Assembly: GCA_022495995.1 (NCBI GenBank) | Contig: JAFEMH010005425.1 | Location: forward strand, 99,576 to 163,575 | Reading direction: 5' to 3' | Length of the DNA: 64,000 bases | Source of the DNA: Adenophora triphylla var. japonica | Taxonomy: Eukaryota > Streptophyta > Magnoliopsida > Asterales > Campanulaceae | Part shown: positions 11,491-23,032 of the stretch, one piece after another | Layout of the letters: each line of letters begins with the position of its first letter | Position numbering within the stretch: position 1 is the stretch's first letter | Notes under the pieces: generated by a model | Told to the model about the DNA's origin: nothing | Seen by the model: only the letters and a program-made list of their open reading frames with translations | Databases searched by the model: none | Translations under genes and position numbers: made by a program

Positions 11491-12076
11491 GTGGAAATCT
11501 CAAGTGGTTCAATAAGCCCAGCTAGCTTTGACACAAGTAGTAGATGCCCAGATGAACTTGTTCGGAGGATTCGAGTGATAGCTTTTATGGCGATGCTAGT
11601 TGGAACGGAAGATTACTAGATATTTACGAGACTCATACTGACCAATTTGTCATTGCACCAACCACATGGTAAATTTGTAACGTGTAATTTCACTTCAGAA
11701 GCAGTAAAAGAAACCATTTTGTTCCTATATTTGTTGGGTTTTTTTTGGTGTCTGATAATCATGAATTCATTATCAGGGCTCAAAACACTTTAGATTATGC
11801 TTCGACGACAGTAGAGCTCTCTGACGAGGAAATCCTCCTTTCATGTTCATCGTCACCCATTGCTGAGGGCCCCGAATTTGTGGAGAATCAAAGAAGGTAT
11901 TTAAATTGAAGTACTATGTTCTATTCACATACTCGTGGCTAAGAATAATTATAGATGTTTCTTGATCCAGGCTGTGCGAGTATATTGTCCAACACCCGGA
12001 CTGGAGCGAGGCCTTCCCTTCAAAGAAACCGCGTACATTTCAAAGGGCTGGAGGAGGACAATGTACAATGCTATAA
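11491..12076 (+). pseudogene. Three-exon remnant of an unidentified host gene
   Basis: Three coding blocks join with canonical sites and matching phases: 11491-11668 (after TTCGCAG, donor GTAAAT), 11777-11896 (after TATCAG, donor GTATTT) and 11971-12076 (after GATCCAG), ending in TAA. The split codons TG|G and AG|G are both completed correctly, which is unlikely by chance. The protein contains DSFYGDASWNGRLLDIYETH in the first block, ELSDEEILLSC in the second and CEYIVQHPDWSEAFPSKKPR in the third. The first block has an in-frame TGA, so this is a broken or misread gene, or its upstream part uses another frame. No upstream promoter or first exon could be assigned, and I do not recognise the family. 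Confidence 0.45.
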
Positions 12077-12112
12077 GATGAAGGGATTTGGGGCCATTCG
12101 GGGTCTATGCAG

Positions 12113-12551
12113 TAGGGGTGGAAATGGTTTGGCTCAAACCGAGCCAAACCGTGTGGTTTAGTTCGATTTTTAAATATAAGTGGTTTTAGTGAGTTTACTT
12201 GATTTTAGTGTGATTAATGAGTTTTGCTGATACCGTGAGTTTATAAAATTTTAGAAGCAAATTGCTAATACAGTGTTCACTTCAGATTTAGGGGGATGAA
12301 CATATGTTAGATTTGGAATGTGGTTTGAACCGTGGTCTAAATCGCGGTTTGGACCGTGATCTGAACCGCAAAATCAAACCACAAATCAAACCGCGGTTTA
12401 GACCGAACCAAACCGAACCATAGCGATTTGGTTTAGCTCAATCTGAATTTTTTTATGTTTTAGCTCGGTTTGAAATTTTTCCAAACCGATGCTAACGGTT
12501 TGACTTCTAAATTTGCTCAAACCAAGCTAAACCGAACCATTTCCACCCCTG
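12113..12551. mobile_element. hAT-type MITE with 8-bp target duplication
   Basis: The ends are TAGGGGTGGAAATGGTT and, inverted, CAGGGGTGGAAATGGTT. They are flanked by an exact 8-bp direct repeat CTATGCAG at 12105-12112 and 12552-12559. TIRs of the type YAGGGGTG with an 8-bp duplication define the hAT superfamily. The interior is non-coding and filled with AACCGAACC/GGTTTGG motifs that can fold back. It inserted just downstream of the stop codon of the unidentified gene remnant. Confidence 0.85.
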
Positions 12552-12559
12552 CTATGCAG

Positions 12560-12994
12560 TCCACCGTAAAGTAGTCCAAATCCTATGATATGTAATTTAT
12601 GTTACTAAACTATAATATAATATATGTAATTAAATTAAATTACTATAATATAATATGTATGTAATTCACGTTAATCTTGTGTACTCTCTATAGAACTAAA
12701 CCTAATGCTAAATCAAAACTCTGACAATCATTTAATCCAACGGCGTAGGCCTTTAATCCATAAGGAATTGTTCGCGTCGTAGAACTCTTGCAGCTCCTCA
12801 GGAGATGGGAGAAGAATAGATTTTAGAACAAACATTTCATAATAACCCAATCATATTGTAAACATAAACAAGAATGAGGATTTCAGCAACTTCTCTTCTA
12901 CAAACAACAAAAGTTCACTAAAATTCAAAACTAAAAAAAAAAAGCCAGTAAAACTGACTTCATAAATGATTTAGGGTGCTATGACAAAATTCTC
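12560..12994. other. Spacer and 3' flank of the zinc-finger gene
   Basis: This A/T-rich sequence should contain the 3' UTR of the minus-strand zinc-finger gene. No clear AATAAA signal in the minus orientation was found near the stop codon, and no other gene is visible. Confidence 0.4.
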
Positions 12995-15900
12995 TCAAGC
13001 AACTGACCTGCGAAGCTCGTTTGGTCCATGAGCAAAATGGCACCTCTCACCAAATGTGCACATGCCCTTGGCAAAATTCTCACACATCTTCGTCTTAAAA
13101 TTGGTCCCATGAGGTCCGTGCTGGCCCCCACGTCCCATCCCACCACCACCACCGGAGCTTACTTTCCTTGGTGGTGGTGGTCCACTTCCCGGTGCAGAAG
13201 CAGCGAGATTCATGATCAGCTCCCTCACCATCGCACTAGCTTGTTTGATCTGATCAAAGGTTCCTTCAAGTTCAATATTCTTTTGATTCTTGTCCGAATC
13301 ATGCTCTCTTATGGCAAGCTTGACCCCAGTCATGTGACATATCTGCTTTGAGTTAATCCCACCTTTTCCAATAATAGGTCCAGCAAGGGATCCATCTATG
13401 CTTATCTTGGCAGTGGCAGATGCACCAAAGTTGGCTGCAGCAGCCAGACCAGGTGGGGATGGCTCAACCCGTCCAGGCCCTCCATGGTAGCCATAGTTCA
13501 TCATGGGACCATGGCGTCTGGGATCTTCATAACCTGAAAACGATGATGGTGGCTTGCCAATCTCCATCTCGCTGTGGGCAAACCGACACTTGTCACCAAA
13601 CTTGCATCCTTCTGGGGTGTTGATTTTGTTGCAGAGCTTAGTTTTGGCACTTGGAGTAGAAGGACCATCGGAGAAGGATGGCATGGGGGCATTTTTTGCG
13701 TGTGGCCCACCAAGGTTTGTCAGCTGATTACCTGCCTTATAGCCACCTGGAACATAGTGCAGGAAATGACATCCTTCACCAAAAGGACATCCAGATGTGC
13801 TGCATAAAAAACAATAAAACACCATAAATAACAAGTAATCATGCATCAAGAAGAACTAAACAGCACTGTATCAATCTCGGAGCAAGGAGAATGGAGGCTA
13901 GACCACTTTACAACACCAGTTAGATAAGACAGCTACTCAAAGTTGAGAGACCGAGACACTAATTAGTAATTATGTATACCAAACTTATCTAGTAATTAAT
14001 CACTTTCTGTTGGACTACTTTTTAAATTATTCTATAGAACTAAACCTAATGCTAAATCAAGCCAAACTCTGACAAGCATTTTAACAAATTAGAAGTTAGA
14101 AAGCTAACACCTTTGACTAAATTCTAGAACAGCTACAATAATTCTGTAGCCACAAACATTAATATTGAAAATACTTATGATAGGCCCCAACAAGCAATTC
14201 GTTCTTGGGCAGTAAATTCATGCTAGGAAAGTTAAACTAAACTTGTATGGAGTAAAATCCATTATAAGAATCATCAAGACAACTGAAGATATTCATCAGT
14301 TCTAGAAGTATCTACCCTGATAATCCTATTGTTAACAATAATCGCTGAGCATTGCCATTCATCACTCCCTTTCACATCCAAAACAAATTCTGAGGTTTAA
14401 AGCAAGTGTTGAACCATGGAAATCTACTCTCAAGAGCCCATTGTCATGAGTATGCATTGAATGAAGAGCTCAAGAACTATGCTTACATAGATATGCATGA
14501 TGAAGTCAACATTCAGAAACAGAGCTTCACTGAGGAAGCTTTTTTCAGGTTTATTATTTAAATGAAGCAAGAACATCATATTTTCTTACTGCCAAGTATG
14601 CAAAGAAAGAACTTGTACTAGAGGTTGGATTGGAGTAGATAAAAATGTAATGTAAAAAGTACAACAGGTCCAAAAACAAAATAGGCACCTGATTTTTATA
14701 TTTTGCTTACCAGAACTATGCTGACACCTTAGATAGAAATGTAAACAATGAAGGGAAGAAAGACAGAGATTGGCCATTGTCATACTATCAAAACCCTTTC
14801 CATGGTTCACTTGTCAGAGTCACTAATGATCTTGTAGCACTTAGGTAACTAGTCAATCGTACTTGAAAGCATCAATGTAATTTATTTATTTCTTACAAGA
14901 GAAGAGATTAAAGGATCAAAGCATTAATTTTATTAAAAAAAAGGCATTGGAATCACAAACATGAAGGGGCCACAAAGAAATATATGTCATCTTCTTAGGA
15001 CTAAGGGTTTGTTGGGTTTTCTTTTTTTTTTTTTTTGTTGTTTTGCTTTGACAGGAAAAAGGAGTGTTATGTATTGCACATTGGATAAATCTTGAACAAT
15101 TGTTCAACAAGACTGTAGATAATGATACAAAAATACTTGTCTGTTGTCCATATTGGTCAGACTCTTGTTACAATATCATGTTGAGATATCTTTCTTCTTA
15201 TGTTAAACTGTACCAGGTATTCATAAAGGCATGTCTACTCTCATTCAAGATTTTTGCAGCACCGAGTAATTTAGATAGAAATACACTGGAAAACATATAG
15301 AACAAGATTGTCCAAAAGTGTTCTGCTCAAAACCTAGATCAAACTACATAGAAAACAAAACCATGCACAGAACAACCAACCCTTTAACTCCCCACGTTAT
15401 ATTTTTATCTTCTAGAAGATAAGAGGTATAACAGGCAGATGCAATACACCTTTCGATTAGCAAAGAAACTCATATGATGATGTAAACTATTGATGATACT
15501 GCATAACAGAGTTTCCTTAAACAAGACGGATGCCTTTAGCCTTTACCGGATTAAATAGATTCTTTTAGTGAAAGTAGCACATATTTTTAAAAAGTATCAA
15601 TATGACAAAGCAGATGAGAATAAATCTTCCGACTTTATCATGTAGCACCTTATCATTTGTGAATAAGGTCACAGTGTTTGTTGTTAAAGGAGAATGAATA
15701 CCTTAGGCTGTCCAGAAACCTTGAAATATAATTAAGCTGAGATCAATTACCATTTACCATTATTGCAAGCCTTCTGCATATTCTTCAGTCTTAATTACTA
15801 TCATCTTCCTCTCATAGTTGCAGTGCACAATCTTTCTTGAATGTCATAGAAATTTTCATATGTAAACTTAAATTTCATATATTATCTTCCATAGGTTAGG

Positions 15901-16605
15901 ATTACAACCTGAAAAACTTCGTGCATGGCTTTGATTTGCTTCCTACACCAGATGTAAAGTTCTCTGATTCTGTTACAGAAAATTTATTACCGTGTCTCAG
16001 TTAATAATTTGAATGACTTATTAATTACGTAAATTTCACGAGTACTCATAAATCCTTATCATCATTTAATCCTAAAGAAAACCATATCATTAAAAAGAAA
16101 AATTACCTCAATTAAACAAATTAATAAACTTTGCAACCACCTTAATTATTCATTAATGCTACAATTTCAGACCATGATACATCATTCAAAGAACACTTAT
16201 GGTGGTACATCTTAAGACCCACAAGATAGTTCACAATCATATTTTAGAATGAAATCAGTAAAACTTTGTTCGATTTGTGCAAAAGGGGATAAAGTCTTCG
16301 TTGTGCTAATTCAAATCGCAACAGAATAGAAAAAAGAAGACATGAACAAACTTCAACAAAAGAGATATAAACAAATTCTATAGCAAATATCAGCATAAAT
16401 TGAAGGGTTTAAAATAACTGCAAATCAAATCAATTGAAACAAAAACAATCAAGAAGGTTCATAACCGGAACCACTAAACCAACGAAAACACAATAACAAA
16501 ATTTAAAATATAAAAATTACAAGCAGATAACTAACCTTCCCTAGCTCTCTTGGGACCACCGTTCCAAACTCCGTCTTGTCTCCCTCTTTTCCGCCCGAAC
16601 TCCAT
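12995..16605 (-). CDS. CCCH zinc-finger / KH domain RNA-binding protein
   Basis: Three exons on the minus strand: 16605-16536, 15969-15909 and 13799-12995, all with GT-AG introns; their lengths (70+61+805) sum to 936 nt, giving 311 residues plus stop. The N-terminus MEFGRKRGRQDG is a basic, nuclear-localisation-like stretch. CCCH finger 1 (CTKFFSTSGCPFGEGCHFLH, C-x8-C-x5-C-x3-H) spans the exon 2/3 junction; finger 2 is LCNKINTPEGCKFGDKCRFAH; a KH domain follows with the loop IIGKGG and core SKQICHMTGVKLAI; finger 3 is MCENFAKGMCTFGERCHFAH near the C-terminus. This finger-finger-KH-finger order matches the Arabidopsis At3g12130/At5g06770 family, predicted to bind mRNA. Intron 2 is about 2.1 kb. 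The gene looks intact. It is the best-supported host gene in the window; the precise target RNAs are unknown. Confidence 0.93.
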
Positions 16606-16646
16606 TTTATCCACACCACAGATCCAAGCTTCTTCCAAGTGTGTGC

Positions 16647-16685
<39 letters not shown>

Positions 16686-17000
16686 TGAGTATAGCAGATA
16701 TGGTGGGAGAAGAGCAAAACCCTAGGGTTTGCAGAGCAAGAGCGGGGGCGGAAGGTGAGATTGGCCAAATTGCGGAACTCAAAATTTGAGATTCAAATTT
16801 GGTTAAATTTTGGGATTGGAGCCCGCGCTTGGTTATCAGTTTTATAGACAGTCAATTTTACGTACGTGCGCGCGTGTTCTTCATTTGGGCCTTACGTCAT
16901 TTTAGTACAGCGCCCACGTCAGCTGGTTTAGGCTGAGGCCCAGTAATACTCGTCTAGGTCTAGGCCTTTCTATAGCAGGTCAACGGGTCCAGTTGACGCC
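16606..17000 (-). promoter_or_regulatory. 5' leader and promoter of the zinc-finger gene (GA repeat, telo-box, site II)
   Basis: Reading away from the ATG: a (GA)n run at 16649-16682 (CT-rich in the transcript), a telo-box palindrome AAAACCCTAGGGTTT at 16716-16730, and TGGGCC/GGCCCA motifs at about 16886-16891 and 16935-16940. Telo-box plus site II (TGGGCY) is a known pairing in plant genes of translation and cell growth, bound by Myb-like and TCP factors. No strong TATA box is evident, which also fits that promoter class. Confidence 0.5.
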
Positions 17001-17329
17001 GGCTTGTTAACTCACGTGGAAAAAAAATCCAATATCACGTGCCCTACTCATTACTATAAGAGAGGATTAGCTCATTTGATCCGATTTTCACCAAATTTTG
17101 TAAAATCGTCAGGAGTTGACTATTACTTTTAGTAGCAAATTTGGAACCGGATCAAACCATCAGAACCAATATTTTTGTCCCATTTTAGCCATTTATTGGT
17201 CTTGTTTCATAATATTAAAAGAAACATCATTGAACGGAATAAATTGAGTTGAGACCATATTATCGAGTACCACTCTCAAACGTGTCCATTCAAGAACAAA
17301 ATGCCCCACATACAAAGCTCCTCTAAGTG

Positions 17330-17980
17330 ACGACCTAGGTTAGGTCATCTCAGGAAGTGATTCAGATCTTCCTGAACCCGACCTACTGTCCCTAAACAAA
17401 TTGCCAAGTGCCTTAATGACCTCCAAGCATTTGGTCGACCTCGCTGTCAGGTCGACTTTTATCGTCAGTCAGGACGACTTGCATCATTAACAAAGGGTTA
17501 ACCGATATCGTCCATATATAATCAACATTTTCATGTCGACTAATGTCAACTGTTGCTCAACCTGGTCAAGTCAACTTATATATAATGAGTTATGTTCGAC
17601 CTCTTCTTCGGGTCGACTTTAATCGCCAACTTATGGGTTGACCTCATTGAGACCGACCCACGTCTCCTTAAATCACTTGTAACAACCGGTTATAAATCAG
17701 GACACGACTGATATCAATCCCGAGAATCTCTTCTATTATTCGCTTGTTACCAAATCAACTCAAATAGTGAACATCCATCTTGACATAGGGGTAATTCCAA
17801 ATTGATAACTAGTAACCGATGTTTTCTATCTCAAAACTATATCCATTCAATTTCACGTAGAGCGAATTCTTATTCTCACGCCATAGGGTATTCGCCGAAG
17901 ATCATCTCGACTAGTCGTTTGTTCATCGTGACCATCCCGGCTAGTCATTTGTTCTTCGTTTTCAGGTTACTAATGCTTAA
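17330..17980 (+). repeat. Degenerate gypsy LTR remnant, probably a solo LTR
   Basis: Repeated GTCGAC/GACCTCG motifs and a block running TATTCTCACGCC...GGGTATTCGCCGA...CGGCTAGTCATTTGTTC...TTTTCAGG resemble the 3' part of the LTRs of elements 1 and 2 (CTTACTCTCACGCC...GGTCTAAGCCGG...CGGCTAGTCGTG...TTTTCAGG). No pol or gag lies on either side, so a solo or truncated LTR of this family is likely. The ends are approximate. Confidence 0.55.
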
Positions 17981-18000
17981 GTGTCTCTCACTCTTAAAAA

Positions 18001-18258
18001 GATGATTAATTGACATTCACTCTAAAAATGATGATTAACCATATTCGCATCACTTTCATCTTATAAATAATTACGTGTCGTTTACTCTAAAAACGATGAT
18101 TAGTGTTGTTCACTATAAAACGGTGATTATGTGACGTTAACTATAAAAACGATGATTAATTGTCAAAAACGAAAATTGAAGAAAAAGAAGACATGTAGAT
18201 TGAAGAAGAAGACCTGGGAGCGGATGTTTGTTAAGATATTACAACATTTGACACAATA
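18001..18258. other. Short direct repeats beside the LTR remnant
   Basis: Units of roughly 40 bp with the core CTCTAAAAATGATGATTA or a near variant recur about five times between 17985 and 18165. No gene is visible. Confidence 0.5.
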
Positions 18259-18823
18259 CTTCCTCCGTCCCGTCCGAAAAGGCACAAATTTTCTTTTTGG
18301 GTGTCCCATTTAAAAAGACACTTTCCTAAAAAGGAAAGTTTTTATTACTATTCCACCCACTCATTCTCTCTCCTACTTTACTTTTACACTCACAACATTC
18401 TCTCTCCTAAATATTCCTCCCACTCATTCTCTCTCCTATTTAATTTTTCATACTCCCTCCGTCCCAATAAGTGCTTCACCCTTTTGGGTGGGCACGCAAA
18501 TTATGAAAATGGGAGGAAAAAAAATATTGTGAGTGTAATTTGAAAAAAGGAGAGAGAATTAGTGGAGGGAATAGTAAATTATAATGGTGTTGTGAGTATT
18601 AAAATAATGTAAGAGAGAGAATGAGTGGAGAAAATAGTAAAGATTCTTTGCCAAAAAAGGAAAGGTGAAGCTTCTAACGGGACGCCCTTTTGGATAATTA
18701 GTGAAGCTTTTATTGGGACGGAGGGAGTACTCACAACATTTAAACTTTTTCTCTTTCCTACATCATTTTCCTTAATTTGCGTGCGAGGTTGATTTTGTGC
18801 CTCTTCGGACGGGACGGAGGGAG
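18259..18823. mobile_element. Outer Stowaway MITE, split by another Stowaway
   Basis: The terminal repeats are CTTCCTCCGTCCCGTCC and, inverted, CTCCCTCCGTCCCGTCC, flanked by TA. CTCCCTCCGTCCC ends with TA target duplications define Stowaway (Tc1/mariner) MITEs. Its body, rich in CATTCTCTCTCC, is interrupted at 18453-18727 by a second MITE of the same superfamily. Not coding. Confidence 0.9.
18453..18727. mobile_element. Inner Stowaway MITE nested in the outer one
   Basis: It starts CTCCCTCCGTCCCAATAAG and ends in the inverse, TTATTGGGACGGAGGGAG, with TA duplications at 18451-18452 and 18728-18729. At 275 bp it has the usual Stowaway size. The TIR differs from the outer one after CGTCCC, so these are two distinct subfamilies. 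Confidence 0.92.
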
Positions 18824-18836
18824 TATATGTTACAAC

Positions 18837-18945
18837 ATGAAATTTTTGATGTCACGTGTTTATTAAGTTATTATCATTCATTAAATTTATTTTTGATGTC
18901 ACGTGTTTATTAAGTTATTATCATTCATTAAATTTTTCGCAAAAA
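18837..18945 (+). repeat. Two tandem copies of a ~55-bp unit
   Basis: The stretch TTTTTGATGTCACGTGTTT...TCATTCATTAAATTT occurs twice head-to-tail and almost unchanged, so the duplication is recent. It contains a G-box-like CACGTG, but nothing suggests that it drives a gene here. Confidence 0.85.
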
Positions 18946-19804
18946 AGTTTTTTTACAAGTTTAAAATCTAAGTTGTAGATGTTTCAACTTGAGGGGAAGG
19001 TGTTAGGATTAAGAGATATTTTCAAGGAATTAAGGTATTTAGTTGCCTAATTTGATATTAAGTCAATTTAGAAAAGTTACCTATGTTACGAGTAATCGTA
19101 TTAGAATTAGGTTTAACTAGATTGACTCCCGTGCGATGCACAGGGCATTACTATATATTCAAAAGACAAAAATTGAACTAAAATAAATCAAGAACTCAAT
19201 TCGTTTATACATTATGGAATACTTGCTTAAAGAATACATTGTCAGTACATAAAAATTAGAAAACAATAAAATAGAAATAAAGCAAAAATTATAAGGAATA
19301 TGCATTTCTCTATATACAATTCTGTAGTATTTTATCATATAAAAAAATTAAATAAAACACACGAACATGTTTATCAAATACGAAATAAGTTATTGAAATC
19401 AGTTAAAAAAACACAATAACCATATTACCCCATATCACTTATTAAATATATCAAAACCCACATTCATCACAATTAGGGGCGTAACCGAAGTGAATCGGAT
19501 CGAATATCATAAGATTCGATTTGTATTCGAATATAAAATTTAATTTGTATTCGTATTCGATTCGTATTCGAATATATAAATTGAATCGTATACGATTAGA
19601 CGTGTCCAAACGGATATAACCACCGGTTAACGGTTATAACCGACGGTTAAAAAAATCGTTAAGACTTAACCGTAACCTAACCGTTAACCGTGTACTAACG
19701 GTTATGGTTATCCGGTGAACGGTTATAAATGATTAACACGGTTTATCCGGTTAAAACGGTTAACTAAAGCAATTTTTTTTTTTACAAATTAGTCCTTTTA
19801 ACGA

Positions 19805-20950
19805 AATTTTTAACAAATTCTATTAACTATTATTTGAAAAAATGCTTAGTCACAGCCAAGGCAAATGCCAAGGCCACGACACTGGCCGACCATGCCCAAA
19901 ATCAGGGCCAAGTTTGGTATAAAATGCTCAGCATCAGCCACTTACATAGCCAAGGCCTTTGGTTTTTTTGGTTTTCTTTCAATGTGGGATAACATCCCAA
20001 GGGAGGCGGCAAGGCCACACGGCCAAGGCCATGGCCGAGCCAAAGCAAGGCCAAGGCCAATGCCGAGCCACAAGCCTTTGATTACTTTCCCTTCATTTCG
20101 ACGTGGGATAACTCACAAGGCCACATGGCCAAGGCCATGGCCGGCCAAGGCCGAGCCAAAGCAAGGCCACGGCCAGCCAAGGGAAGGCCACAGCCGAGCC
20201 AAGGCAAGGCCACGGCTAGCGAAGGCCAAAGCCCAAGGCCAATTTCTATTTTTTTTTTCAAATAAATAATATCTTAATATTATATTTTTTATTTTGTATA
20301 AAAAATATTATTTATTTTTGACAAATAATAAAAATAAGTGGCAATATTTTTTTGGATATATATAGTAATTTTAATTTTAAATTTTAAATTTTAAATTTTA
20401 AATTTTAAATTTTAAATTTTGAATTTAAATTCTATTAACTATTATTTGAAAAAATGCTTAGTCACAGCCAAGGCAATTGCCAAGGCCACGACACTGGCCG
20501 GCCATGCCCAAAATCATGGCCAAGTTTGATATAAAAGGCTCAGCATCAGCCACTTATATAGCCAAGGTCTTTAGTTTTTTTTTATTTTCTTTCAATGTGG
20601 GATAACATCCCAAGGGAGGCGGCAAGGCCACACGGCCAAGGACATGGCCGAGCCAAAGCAAGGGCAAGGCCAAGGCCGAGCCACAAGCCTTTGATTACTT
20701 TCCCTTCATTTCGATGTGGGATAATTTCCAAGGCCATGGCTGGCCAAGGCCGAGCCAAAGCAAGGCCACGGCCAGCCAAGGCAAGGACACGACCGAGCCA
20801 AGGCAAGGCCACGGCCACCCAAGGCGAAGGCCCAAGAACATTTTCTATTTTTTTTTTCAAATAAATAATATCTTAATTTTATATTTTTTATTTTGTATAA
20901 AAAATATTATTTATTTTTGACAAATTATAAAAATAAGTGGCAATATATAT
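19805..20950. repeat. Tandem duplication of a ~610-bp segment rich in GGCCAAGGC motifs
   Basis: A unit beginning ATTCTATTAACTATTATTTG (19815 and 20430) and ending in AAAAATAAGTGGCAATAT occurs twice. Each copy holds many CCAAGGCCATGGCC/GGCCAAGGC oligomers, giving G+C-rich islands in an A+T-rich setting. The long Arg/Pro/Ala ORFs read from them in several frames are repeat artefacts and not genes. Confidence 0.85.
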
Positions 20951-21400
20951 ATTTAAATTTTAAATTTTAAATTTTAAATTTTAAATTTTAAATTTTAAAT
21001 TTTAAATTTTAAATTTTAAATTTTAAATTTTAAATTTTAAATTTTAAATTTTAAATTTTAAATTTTAAATTTTAAATTTTAAATTTTAAATTTTAAATTT
21101 TAAATTTTAAATTTTAAATTTTAAATTTTAAATTTTAAATTTTAAATTTTAAATTTTAAATTTTAAATTTTAAATTTTAAATTTTAAATTTTAAATTTTA
21201 AATTTTAAATTTTAAATTTTAAATTTTAAATTTTAAATTTTAAATTTTAAATTTTAAATTTTAAATTTTAAATTTTAAATTTTAAATTTTAAATTTTAAA
21301 TTTTAAATTTTAAATTTTAAATTTTAAATTTTAAATTTTAAATTTTAAATTTTAATTTTAAGTTTTAAATTTTAAATTTTCAATTTTAAATTTTAAATTT
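20951..21400. repeat. (AAATTTT)n heptamer array, about 450 bp
   Basis: Around sixty near-perfect copies of the 7-bp unit AAATTTT run continuously, degrading only at the 3' edge (21350-21400). A short precursor array is seen at 20372-20425 in the preceding repeat copy, so the long array probably expanded from it. Confidence 0.95.
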
Positions 21401-21454
21401 TCAAATGTTATATTTTTATTGAATTTGGATTAATTTGTATTATTATTTTTAAAT

Positions 21455-21930
21455 GTTTAAGAAATCGGAGAAAAAAAACTGAAATCCAATCGGCCAATGA
21501 ATGAACACCAAGTGTCCCATTTAAAAAAAAAATAAAAAATTCACCTGCATAGACGCGCTTCTGTACACGCGTGTATGGCACGTGCCACTTTTCAGGAAAA
21601 AATCTATAATTAAGTAACCCTATATACTTTATTTACTATGCTTCAAAGATTTATTTTTTTTAAAAAAATAACTAAATTGAATTTTGATTAATTTGTATTA
21701 TTATTTTTAAATCTTAAAGAAATCGGAGGAAAATATCCGAAATCCAATCAGCCAATGAACGAACACCAAGTGTCCCATTTAAATAAAAAAAAATTCACCT
21801 GCATAGACCCGCTTTTGTACACGCGTGTATAGCACGTGTCACTTTTCAACAAAAAATCTATAATTAAATAACCCTATATAATTTATTTACTATGCTTCAA
21901 AGATTTATTTTTAAAAAAATTAAATAAATT
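21455..21930. repeat. Tandem ~245-bp duplication with a third, diverged copy at 22600-22730
   Basis: The block AAATCGGAG...CAAGTGTCCCATTTAAA...TTCACCTGCATAGAC...ACACGCGTGTAT...CACTTTTCA is present at about 21462-21680 and 21719-21930. A weaker version with CACGCGTGTTTTTTGGCGCGTG is at 22600-22730. None is coding. They make up the 5' half of the Helitron-like unit. Confidence 0.75.
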
Positions 21931-22913
21931 TTCTGAAACCCACATTCATCACACTTATCTTATTTAATTTTGAGAACAAAAATCAAAATCCTAAAAATAC
22001 GAATATTTTGGTTAAATGAAAATAATTTCCCCAAACCATCCGTTCCCTCATAAACCCAACCCACTTCTTCCTTACCCTCTTTTAAAATAACACTTTCTAT
22101 TATCTATATTTCTTATAATATTGACATGCAGTTCAATCAAAATTTTAAAAATGATGATCATCTTTTTCGATGTTCGTCTTTATTAATACTTTATTTACTA
22201 TGATTCAATTATTTTTAAATAAAATAATATAATGTTTATTGTATCGAACTAAAATAAACTCAATAACCACATTACCCCTTCCAACTCATTATCCTATACC
22301 CCATCACTTTAAAAAAAAAAAAAAAACTTATATTAGTAAAATTGTTATTATTATCATTATCATTTATAATAAAAAAATAACTTGACACTTAATTAATTTT
22401 GACAAAAAATATATTGAAAAATTAATAAGGAAAATTAACAAAGAATAATTAAGAAATTTATATTAAAAAAAAAGGAGTTTTTTTTTCTGTGTCCAAATTA
22501 AATGAAATTAGTCTCTATTTAAAGAGGAAAAAAAATTATGAATTTTGGTGTAAATTTTTTTTTTTAAAAAATTAATTTATTATAAAATAATTTAGGTTAA
22601 AGAAATGGGTGGAAAATAAAAATCTGAAATTGAACCAGCGAATAGGAGCACGCCACGTGGCCAAAAAAAAAAAAAATTTTGCTGCCTTCACGCGTGTTTT
22701 TTGGCGCGTGTACTACAGGCGCCCTAGAAATGACGAGACTGCCCTTCAGCCAAATGCCGACACGTGTTTAAATTTAAAAAAAAAAAAATTTGTTTTTGGG
22801 CCAATCACAGCGCGCCACGTTTCATTTCAGCCCATTTGCCATCAAGTGAAATTACTAAAATACCCTTCGATGACCAAAATTTTACCAAAAGCTTGTTATT
22901 ATATATTGATAGA

Positions 22914-23032
22914 TATTAGAATAAGAAGATTTGTTAAAATCCAAATATAATTAAAACTCATATGATTTGTGTATAAACTAGCAGCGAATCCGCGCTACGC
23001 ACAGTGACAAACTTTTAAAAAATAATAATAAT
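22914..23032 (-). mobile_element. 3' end of a second Helitron, cut by element 2
   Basis: At 22977-22981 the plus strand reads ACTAG, preceded by A; on the minus strand this is ...GTGCGTAGCGCGGATTCGCTG then CTAGT and host T, with a GC-rich hairpin just before. That is another Helitron 3' terminus. Only 56 bp of it remain before the 5' LTR at 23033. Its continuation should resume at 41213, after the element 2 target duplication. Confidence 0.5.

Larger units (their letters stand above)
19116..22913 (-). mobile_element. Helitron-like non-autonomous element
   Basis: On the minus strand the 3' end reads CCCTGTGCATCGCACGGG, then eight bases and CTAGT, followed by host T: a hairpin plus CTAGT is the Helitron 3' signature. 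The proposed 5' end, TCTATCAATATATAATAAC after host A at 22913, followed within 60 bp by a TTTGGTAAAATTTTGGTCA-type stretch, resembles plant Helitron starts. There are no TIRs and no target duplication, as expected. No Rep/helicase ORF is present. The inside is a patchwork of duplicated segments. The pairing of these two ends is my inference; a smaller unit with another 5' end is possible. Confidence 0.5.

Noticed and set aside
17802..18005. Short ORF in the LTR remnant
   Set aside because: It overlaps the conserved 3' block of the LTR family and has no known domain.
19865..20269. Arg/Pro/Ala-rich ORFs in the GGCCAAGGC islands
   Set aside because: Open frames occur on both strands and in both duplicate copies; this is a simple-sequence effect with no start context or domain.
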